Shown piece by piece: positions 56,161 to 64,000 of a DNA stretch of 64,000 nt. The DNA comes from Larus michahellis (Eukaryota > Chordata > Aves > Charadriiformes > Laridae): NCBI RefSeq assembly GCF_964199755.1, contig NC_133906.1, positions 18,139,378 to 18,203,377 of the forward strand, written 5' to 3'. The notes under the pieces were generated by a model. That model searched no databases, had not been told where the DNA came from, and saw only the letters and a list, made by a program, of their open reading frames with translations. A program made the position numbers and the translations under genes. Positions within the stretch are counted from its first letter, which is position 1. Each line of letters begins with the position of its first letter.

Positions 56161-59100
56161 TCTGTGTTCCTGGCTTGTTTGCAAGGCGGACTCATCCCCT
56201 CCTGCCTCCAATGCCTGCACAATGGGCACGGCTAATGATTCCCTGGCTGGAGGAGCACGGGAGGTTGCCGCTTATCGTCCGTTATCTCGGTGGTTTTTTT
56301 GCTCCGATGAAAAACCTAAGGGGAAGGTCTTTATTCTGTGCAGCTGCAGAGGGCGAGAAGAGCCGGGCTGCGGCACCCCGGGTTATCCGCAGGCAGTGAG
56401 GCGGCACTTTGAGCCGGGCAGGTACCGCCATGGGCAGGACAGGGGAGATGGAGGCATGGCTGAGCCTGGGAAGGAGAGGGAAACCTGGAGAGGAAGGATG
56501 CTGGAGAAACATTCTCCCCCGGGAGCTGGGGGGGCTCCTGTGCCAGGCTGCGCAGAGATGGCTGGGCATGACCCCGCTGCTCCCCTGTGCCATGCTGGAT
56601 TCCCCGACTCCAGACGTGGTGGCAGCCACGTACTGGGGGACCCTGGCAGCCCCAAGCCGAGCTGATCTGTCGTGCAGAAGAGGAGCCAGCGAGCGTGAGA
56701 GCGGCTCATATGGGGGGCAGGCGGCAGAGGGGACGTGCTGCGCACATGGCTCTTCCCAACACTTTTCCCAGGGGATAAAGACGTGTCTGACGGGTCCCTG
56801 TGTGGAGACATGTGGGCTGCTGGGAATAACTCAGCAGAGCTAGTTCCCGGCAGCGTGCCCCCTTCCAAGGACAGCATCACTGCTCCCAACACAACGGGAG
56901 GGGGAGAAACCCGCTGGCGCGATCCTGCTGGGCCCTTTCCATCGGGGACTGGCTCCAGGTCACCAGGGCTTTCCCAAGACCTGGACTGCCAGCATCCCTC
57001 CTGCATGTCAAACCCCGCAAACAGGCTTTGAAAGGGGGATCGACTGGGAGTCCATGGCCAGGCATCCTGGGATGAACAGGGAATGGAGAAGTTAGCATGG
57101 ACCACGCTGAAGGGCAGAGCACGCTGATCCCGAGGTGGGACATATTCCTCCCTCTCCTGGGCTGGGAGCAGAGACAGCCTGGGCAAACAAACCCATCTCT
57201 CAGGACAAGTCTGCAAGGTCCAGGGTTTGTTGTTTTGGGATGCTGGGAGAGCCCTGGAGAGCCCACAGCATCCCAGCAAGCACGTGGGGGCCTGCGTTGT
57301 GCATCCCCAGGGAGCAGCCAGGGCCACGCGCTTTGTTTAGGAACAGCATGTCGGGGTTACAGCAGCTCCTGGGAAAGGCCAGCTCGGAGGAAGCACCGAA
57401 GCCGGAGGGACTCACTTGTGCGGGCGCGTGGGCGGGGGGGAGCAGCTCAGCTACCTCTGCCTCATCCCCGCTTCGTTGCTCACCTCTATTTTTGGCTCCT
57501 GCACCCCCATTCGTGGCACTTGCAGGACTCAGTGGTTCCCCTGGGACTGGGACAGCTGCAGTGTGGGCTGCCAGAGCTGCTCCCAGCTGAGATTTCCAGC
57601 CTCAATAAGCATCATCAAGGGCTGGCGGGGCCTTGGGGTCACGTAGTGCAGTGTCTCTGGTGGGGACAGCAGCCACTGAGATAGGGACACTCCAGGGTAT
57701 TTGAACTGCTCTGGCATCACCTGGAGCCAAGCAGCTGTCCAAGCTCCTGCTCTATCTCAGGCGAAGCTTGGACCATGGGGAAAAGCCCATATCCCGCGCC
57801 TGATGTGGAGAAGAGCTACCAGAGCCAGGTGACCCAACACAATGGTGGGAATGGCCCTGCTGGAGTCAGCGACAGGTCCCATGTGCCAGCAGGTGAGAGG
57901 CAGGTAGGAAAGAAGGAGCAGATGTTGGCCTTTCCTGCTTCTTCGAAAGTTTAACGAGGGCCAGATTTGCCCTGGCTTCGGTTCCTCCGAGCCTCTATCA
58001 GCTCCAAGACAGCCCAGGAATTTCAGCATCGCTCTGATGTGGTGTGGAGCCGCAGGCCACAAGAGAGGAGCGGCGGGTGCCGGGGAGCACGGCACCACAT
58101 CTGGGCAACCCATCTGGCGTGGCAGCTGCCAGCATTTGCTCCTGGTTGGATCCAGCCCGTGGACCCTGGGGAGAGCTGCACGGAGCCTTCATCCAGCCCT
58201 TTCCAGAGCTCTGCCCGGGCCTCCGGAGGAACCTCTGCCCTGTGCATGGTCCTGCTTTGCCAAGGCGGTGATGGGTGACAGCAGTGCCCAGGGAGGAAGG
58301 GGAGACAGAAAGTGATGGGCTCCTTCCAAAGTGACCATACAGCCGAGCACGACGCGCTGGGGAGCATCCTGGGCCAGGCAGCATCCTGTGGCACCATGAA
58401 CGCTGGCCACAGACACCACAGGGTGACAGGGGTGTTAGGAGATAGCACTGAGCCATACACCATATGGTGCTGTGTCCATACAGATGTTGGCCCATCCCCT
58501 ATATACCCTGGGTTCGGGCACTTGGAGGAGGCACTAGCCAGCGGCGGAGGATGCTAGCCTGCTGCCTTTCCCCTCCTCGGGGCCTTTCCGCCCCCGTCCC
58601 ACGCATTCTTCCTAACCCCCACGACGAGCCTCAGTATTAAATGTGCTCCGCGGAGCCCCGGGAGGCAGCGGCAGGCTCCTGGGTGAATACTAATAGCGAT
58701 GCCGTCCGGTCGCCCCAGACTTTCCCACACATCTGCAGCCACTTAATGTGGGAATCGTTAACCCTCTGCTTACGCAGCGCCTGAAACGCGGCGAAGGAGC
58801 GAAGCATGGCCAGGATGCTCCCTGCCAGGCCCCTGCCACCTTCGGGAGCCCATGTCTCCCGTCACAGGCTGGGTGGGCGAGCCATGCTCGGCACCCATGG
58901 GCTGCACGGCGAGCACCCGGCTCTGTGCCAGCGCAGGGGCAATCGCATCACCAACCCCGCGAGAACAGGGGCTCCACGGGTGCTGGAAAGCAATGAGAGA
59001 TGGCAGCGTGTGTATCCATCCCCTGTGCCCTCTTGAGGATAGTCCCAAGATTTGTGGCGTTTGCATTTTCCCAGGAAAGCTGATCCAGATCCCAAAAAGC

Positions 59101-61127
59101 GACACCGAGCCCCGGGGTGGGGAGAGGGGGGCTGTACGGCAGTGCTGGCAGCACATCGATTTGGGCTATCCCGGTCCAGCACCCATCTCTCTGGGGACCA
59201 GCTCTGCGTTGCCCTCCTCAGCACGGGGACACAAGTGCCAGCAGAGACGTGGTTCAGGCATCGGGGAAAAGCCAAAGGGCACGTGCGAGTCTGCAGTGGG
59301 GCTGATGGAGCTGGGGCAGGGGGTTGTCCTCTGCAAGGAGGTTGCACTGGTGTCTCTGTTGCCACAAAGGAGGGGATGCTCTTGGGGCATTCGGTGGGGC
59401 AGAGGGCTATGCTTGCCCTATCCCTCTGCGCTATCCCTCTCATGCTCTCTGGGATGCTGCTCCAAAGGTGTAGGGCAGGAATGATGCATAGGAGACAAGG
59501 AGTGCTCTCCCCTTTCCTCCTGCTGGGAGGCAGGAGAAGCTGGAGAATGGGAGGAAGGTGCTGGCTGGGTTGGGGTGTGTGTGGGGCCACGCAGCTCTGG
59601 GATGTGCTGGTCTGAGGCCAGAGGTTTTCCTTTGGGAACAGAGGGGGCTGGGGGGAGCGGGGAGGCCACGGGACCATGGGGTTGCTGGTGGGGCAGGAGG
59701 CTCTGGGAGGAAAGAGGAGCGAGTGGAGACAGCTACCCAACCCTCTGGGGACATCTCCCTGTCCTGCTGAAACCATGGCGGGGTTCAGAGCAAGCCAGGG
59801 GACAAAGCAGGGCTTGGTTTCCCGGTGTGAGGGCCTCCTCCACGGGAGGAGGAGGAGGTGGTGGGGTGGTGGTCTCTCCTGCAAACCTGCTCCATCTGTG
59901 ATAGCTGCTTGCAGCCTGGCCCTGGGGACCTCCCGGCCTTCCCTTCCCCAGCCCTCCTGCTTCCAGGAGATGGCATCACTCGATCACGGATAGCAGCACT
60001 GAGCCCCAGGGAGCGGCGGCGGGGGGGAACCCTGGTCGCTCTCCCTCTCTGCTGCATCCGCCTGGATTCCACCAGGAACCTCAGGTCTGGAGGACCAGCA
60101 GGAGTTCCCCAGGCTGGGTTTGGTGCTGGGGGTCTCTGGGGTGGATGGAGAGGGTACTGCCACCTCCTCTCGTCCAGCTGGGGACCCCTGAGGGTTCTGG
60201 CAGCTCCTGACCTGCTCACCCATGGGACCCTGGTGCGGGTGGCATCCTGGGGCACCGAGGGTCCCCAGCAGCACCCTTCAGCACCAGCCTAGTGGCCGGG
60301 CTTGGGGAGCCCACGGAGGAGAACCCATGGAGGGCTCCTTGCCTTGTTCTTCCCCAGCATAAGCTTTGCCAACCATAATCCCCACCAGCAATAAACAGGA
60401 CAAAGAAAAGGAAAAGAGGGAAGTTATTGTCGGTGGATCTTTATGGCCCAATTGTTTTCCCCTGCCCCCTTTGCCCCACACCGAGGGAGCTGGTGGCGCA
60501 GCTGTCAGCAGGCACCTGGCGATGCTGCACCCCTCTGAGCCCTTCCTCTGCCATGGGGAGGATGCAGGTGTGGGGTGCTGTCCCCGGACCTCTGGACACC
60601 CTGGTCCCCAGCTGCCTGAGCCATTGACCTTGGCTCCAGGGGCTGGGAAAAGGGAAAGGGGGGACCAGGCTGCCCATCACTGCCTGCAGGAAACGGCCAG
60701 CAGCAGGAGTAACCCCAGCATCCCCCGTCCTTGAAATGTAGCCACCCCTGCTGTGGGACCCAGCAGCCACCTGCATTCCTCCGCACCTCCCACCATCCGA
60801 TCGGGGGGGATTTTTCTTCTTTTCTTCTTTTTTTTTCCCCAATCCCTGAGCCAGCAGCTCTTTGCTGGTGGGAGGAGGAGGAGGAGGAGAAGGAAGAGGG
60901 CCTTGGCTCTCATTTAAACAATGCCATGGCTGTGCTGAGACCTTGGGAAAAATCCAGGATAGAGGAGGTTATATGGTGCAACAATCAATCTGCGCTGTGG
61001 TGTGAGCTGAGATCGTCACTGGGTGGGACGGTTGTGATAGTCACCTTTGTCACCAAGGAGGGAGCTAGGACTGGGCGAAGAGCTGGGGATGCTGGGGAGC
61101 ACATGGAGGGGAGCGGAGGGTGCTGCG

Positions 61128-61370
61128 AATAGAACGGTTTGGGTTGGAAGGGACTTGAAAGATCATGTAGTTCCAACCCCCCTGCCCCGAGCAGGGACAC
61201 CTCCCACCAGCCCAGGTTGCTCCAAGCCCCGTCCAACCTGGCCTTGAACCCCTCCAGGGATGGGGCAGCCACAGCTTCTCTGGGCAACCTGGGCCAGGGG
61301 CTCACCGCCCTCAGAGTGAAAAACTTCTTCTTAATACCGAATCTAAATCTCCCCTCAAATAGCTCACCTC
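61128..61370 (-). mobile_element. CR1 LINE fragment, 3' end
   Basis: Begins with the reverse complement of the CR1 3' end (AATAGAACGGTTTGGG), then GTTGGAAGGGACTTG, CCCTCCAGGGATGGGG, CAACCTGGGCCAGGG and ATCTAAATCTCCCCTC, all standard CR1 blocks. One of the best-preserved copies in the window. Confidence 0.95.
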
Positions 61371-62353
61371 TCCCGGTTCCTCTGGCCGTGCCAGGTCTCG
61401 GGAGGCAGAGCCTGGGCAATGTCAGCGCCGGGGGTGATTTCCCATTGCTGGGGTTTTACTCTGCTCCCTTCTTGCAAACCAGACCCCCTGCCTCATACCA
61501 TCCCGCTTTGATCTCATCCTGGCTCCTTGGTCTCATCCACCTCCTTGCAGGGAGCGCATGTGGCACGGGGGCATCCAACGACACGTAATATTTTCACCCA
61601 GTTTCATCCAGAATTGGGGCTGGTGCAACGGGACGAGGCACCCAGGGCTGATGCAGAGTTGCCACAGGCCCAGGCTGGGGCTGCTGCCCCGTTACGGCTC
61701 CGGCACGGGGTGCTGGATTGCAGGGTGGGAAGGGCGGTAGGCTGGCCTGGCTGCAGCGGGGGGGACCGCGAGGGGGGTACGGCAAGCTCTGGCAAAGTCC
61801 ACCTTGAGCAAACAGATGACAGCAGCGCTGCGGGGGCTCGGGGACGCGCCGATCCCTCCACGAACTCTGGCGAGCTCAGGATGCCATGGGGACGAAGGGC
61901 TGGCGTGGGAGTGAGCGGGGCCCCGGGGAGCACGGGGGATGCTGTCCCCAGCCCACCGGCTAACGCTGGGGACATCTGCCACCAGCTGCAGGGGGGGAAC
62001 GCAAGAAATGGCCGTGCATCAAACGCGCTGAGCTCCTCAAGTCAGAGCCTTTGCCGGTTTTGTTACCATTTTCCTTTTAACCCCACAAGTCCGGGAGACA
62101 ATCCCACGTTGGAAACACTTCCCAGGTTCATGTCTGCGATCAGGAAAAGCTCTACAAGTCTCCTGTTTTATCCCTTCCTCTCAATTTCATCCTAAATCTC
62201 TTTCTTCCCTGCTTTTTCTTTCTTTTTTTTTTTTTTTTTTTTTTCTGTTTCTTATTGTCAAATTCCAGGCTGTTTCTGTCCCAGGAGGATGAGGACCAAC
62301 CAGTCCTCGCCCTGCTCATGTTTCCAGCAGGGGAAGGGGCTGGTGAGCAGAAA

Positions 62354-62380
62354 AGGTCAGAGGTGGCCTTGGGGAGGTGA
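62354..62380 (+). promoter_or_regulatory. Direct AGGTCA-type hexamers (DR1 plus third half-site)
   Basis: AGGTCA-G-AGGTGG is a DR1 arrangement, followed after eight bases by AGGTGA. Nuclear receptors of the RXR class bind such repeats. It lies about 1.1 kb upstream of the predicted CDX1 start. Confidence 0.3.
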
Positions 62381-63358
62381 CAAAACACCCTCTCCTGAGC
62401 TGTGCTTCGGCCTGAGATGACGGCTGTGACAATGCGGTGGCGGCCAGCGCAGCCGGAATGTGACACTGGTGGGGAGGGGGACGTTGGCAGGGAGGAGGCT
62501 CCCGGCTGCAGATGAAGGGGGTTTCTGGCCTGGATGGCACAGAGCTGGTCCTTGGTCCCTTGTCCCTCTCCGGAGTGGAGGTGTGCTGGCATGATCACAA
62601 GTGGGTGATCTCCCACCTCCCGCCTTGTGGGCAGACGCTGCTTCATGAAGGTCCCATTTCTGCTTGGTTTTCTCTATCAGAAAACGTATGGGGATGTTTT
62701 TGCTTGTTTAAGAGAGAAAACAGACAAGAAAATCCTCTTTCCACAGGGTCGCAAGCCTCTCGGAGACATGTTGGAGCCCAGGGTCTCCCTGTTGGGTCCA
62801 TGGTGGGGGCATTCCCCCTGCACACTGCTGGCTCTGTCCCTCTGTCCCGTTTTCCAGGGCCAGGCTGAGGTTTGCTATGAGGGTTGGAGTGGTTGGTTTG
62901 CCCCCGGATGGAGTGGACGCAGGGCAACCTGGAGCCTTCTCTTCCCACCAGCCCCCCTTTTTCCGAATCGGGCGGAAAGCATCACCCCAGAGCAAGGGTT
63001 CGGTGTCCCCCAACGTGGGGACGGGGCTGATGGCAGGCGCAGCTTGTCCCCTGCCGGTGGCCGGGCTTTAATATGAGAGCTCAGCCCAAGGCACCCTGCT
63101 CCTGGGGTAGGGATGGCTGCAGAGACTGGAGGGCTTCTGTGGGGCATCCTTGTAGGTGACACCCACGATGTCCCAGCGTCCCCAAAGCCGGCTGCTACAA
63201 AGGGACCATGGCCAGTGCCACGGGGACAGCTGTGGGGTGATGACAGCAGAGGGGACGCGGGGTCCTCGGTGCTCCCCAGGGTCACCCACCGCCTCGGTCC
63301 CCCTGCCACCGGGGTGGGAGGTTTGAATTCGCCCCCCTCACCCGCTGGGGTTCCTGCA

Positions 63359-63391
63359 CTTTGAAATGCAAACCTGCCTTTCAATGCAAAT
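63359..63391 (+). promoter_or_regulatory. CDX1 promoter cluster: TCF/LEF-like site and two octamers
   Basis: CTTTGAA (63359-63365) abuts ATGCAAAC (63366-63373), and a perfect octamer ATGCAAAT follows at 63384-63391. Wnt/TCF control of the proximal Cdx1 promoter is known in mouse. The octamers suggest POU-factor input. Binding here is inferred. Confidence 0.4.
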
Positions 63392-63410
63392 GCTGCGAGA
63401 GGTTGGGCCC

Positions 63411-63418
63411 AATAAAAG
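63411..63418 (+). promoter_or_regulatory. TATA-like element of CDX1
   Basis: CCAATAAAAGCC contains an AATAAAAG TATA-like box, 165 bp before the start codon. It would place transcription start near 63440 and give a leader of about 135 nt. Confidence 0.4.
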
Positions 63419-63550
63419 CCTGTGGGCAGGGAGGTGCCTGGCCCCGGGACACAGCTCCCCAAGGCGCCCAGGTGAGCGGCGGCGAAGGAGGGGCGGCCGC
63501 GTCCCCGCCAAACCCAACCCGGCCCGCAGCCGGCGGCACGGCGGCACAGC

Positions 63551-63601
63551 ATGTGCGCGGGGCCAGCCGGGGAAGATGTATGTAGGTTATCTTTTGGATA
63601 A
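63551..63601 (+). CDS. Upstream open reading frame overlapping the CDX1 start
   Basis: ATG at 63551 with A at -3 opens a 16-codon frame ending TAA at 63599-63601. It runs over the CDX1 ATG at 63576 in a different frame. If the mRNA starts upstream, it would reduce CDX1 initiation. The peptide itself has no recognisable feature. Confidence 0.4.
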   Translation: MCAGPAGEDVCRLSFG

Positions 63602-64000
63602 GGACACCAACATGTATCCCAGCCCCGTCCGGCATCCCAGCCTCAACCTCAACCCCCAGAATTATGTGCCGGGGCCGCCCCAGTATTCGGACTTCGCCAG
63701 CTACCACCATGTGCCGGGGATTAACAACGACCCGCACCACGGGCAACCGGCAGCCGCCTGGGGCTCGCCCTACACCCCTGCCAAGGAGGACTGGCATTCC
63801 TACGGGACCACTGCTACGCCTTCCACTGCCAGCCCGGGGCAGTTTGGATTCAGCCCCCCAGATTTTAACCCCATCCAGCCCCCGGGCTCTGGACTCCTGC
63901 CTCCACCCATCAGCAGCTCTGTCCCCCAGCTCTCCCCTAATGCCCAGAGACGCACCCCCTACGAGTGGATGAGGCGCAGCATTCCCAGCACCAGCAGCAG
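63576..64000 (+). CDS. CDX1: Caudal-type homeobox protein 1 (partial, exon 1)
   Basis: Nuclear transcription factor of posterior axial patterning (Hox regulation) and intestinal epithelium. The 141 codons present begin [17 protein letters not shown], the conserved Cdx N-terminus (first residues MYVGY as in CDX1, not MYVSY as in CDX2). [10 protein letters not shown] and PPQYSDF follow. A Pro/Ser/Gly-rich activation region comes next, and [13 protein letters not shown] lies near the end. TPYEWM (residues 127-132) is the pre-homeodomain motif typical of CDX1. The homeodomain is expected in the next exon, right of the window. The ATG has A at -3. CpG-rich, no stop or frameshift. An overlapping uORF precedes it. 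The frame is open to the edge, so the exon donor is not seen. Confidence 0.96.
   Translation, partial: MYVGYLLDKDTNMYPSPVRHPSLNLNPQNYVPGPPQYSDFASYHHVPGINNDPHHGQPAAAWGSPYTPAKEDWHSYGTTATPSTASPGQFGFSPPDFNPIQPPGSGLLPPPISSSVPQLSPNAQRRTPYEWMRRSIPSTSS

Larger units (their letters stand above)
54906..63440. other. Spacer between PDGFRB and CDX1 (divergent promoters)
   Basis: About 8.5 kb between two genes transcribed away from each other. Contains the polypyrimidine tract (55285-55380), an AT-rich island (55800-56160), a CR1 fragment (61128-61370), a T run (62223-62244) and direct AGGTCA-type hexamers (62354-62380). No further gene is recognised. Confidence 0.65.

Noticed and set aside
56383-57327. 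314-codon minus-strand open frame upstream of PDGFRB
   Set aside because: No family resemblance, and GC-rich sequence makes stops rare.
58862-59884. 340-codon minus-strand open frame between PDGFRB and CDX1
   Set aside because: Proline/serine-rich with no domain, and frames of similar length occur on other strands nearby. Treated as fortuitous.

Overview
This window is vertebrate nuclear DNA, almost certainly from a bird. Three genes can be read from it: CSF1R (minus strand, 5' part only), PDGFRB (minus strand, complete coding sequence) and the start of CDX1 (plus strand). The order CSF1R-PDGFRB-CDX1 is the conserved amniote arrangement (human chromosome 5q32). The bird assignment rests on several CR1 LINE fragments with the typical avian 3' end, and on compact introns. 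The exact species cannot be told.

Layout. Positions 445-16758 hold 14 coding exons of CSF1R, from the signal peptide (right) to the first half of the kinase insert (left). The rest of the kinase domain and the tail lie beyond the left edge. Its first coding intron (11514-16709) is large and is the expected home of the macrophage enhancer FIRE. Positions 16759-21040 are a 4.3 kb spacer. PDGFRB follows head-to-tail: 22 coding exons from 26171 to 40893 add up to 3282 nt (1093 codons plus stop) with every splice phase matching. A 3' UTR probably runs down to a polyadenylation signal at 21065-21070. A 13.6 kb first intron leads to a predicted noncoding first exon near 54526-54905 in a CpG-rich region. 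About 8.6 kb of spacer then separates PDGFRB from CDX1. CDX1 is transcribed away from PDGFRB, and its first 141 codons (63576-64000) are in the window.

How the genes relate. CSF1R and PDGFRB are class III receptor tyrosine kinases: five extracellular Ig domains, one membrane helix, and a split kinase. They descend from one ancestral gene, and their matching kinase exons still have equal lengths (105 and 111 nt). CSF1R receives CSF1/IL34 in macrophages. PDGFRB receives PDGF-B/D in mesenchymal and mural cells. CDX1 is an unrelated caudal-type homeobox gene for posterior patterning and gut epithelium.

I found no novel gene system. Points worth a second look are regulatory: an AP-1/PU.1 cluster in CSF1R intron 1, the PDGFRB promoter and noncoding exon, a homeodomain-type palindrome in PDGFRB intron 1, an AT-rich island between PDGFRB and CDX1, and a TCF/octamer cluster plus an overlapping uORF at the CDX1 start.
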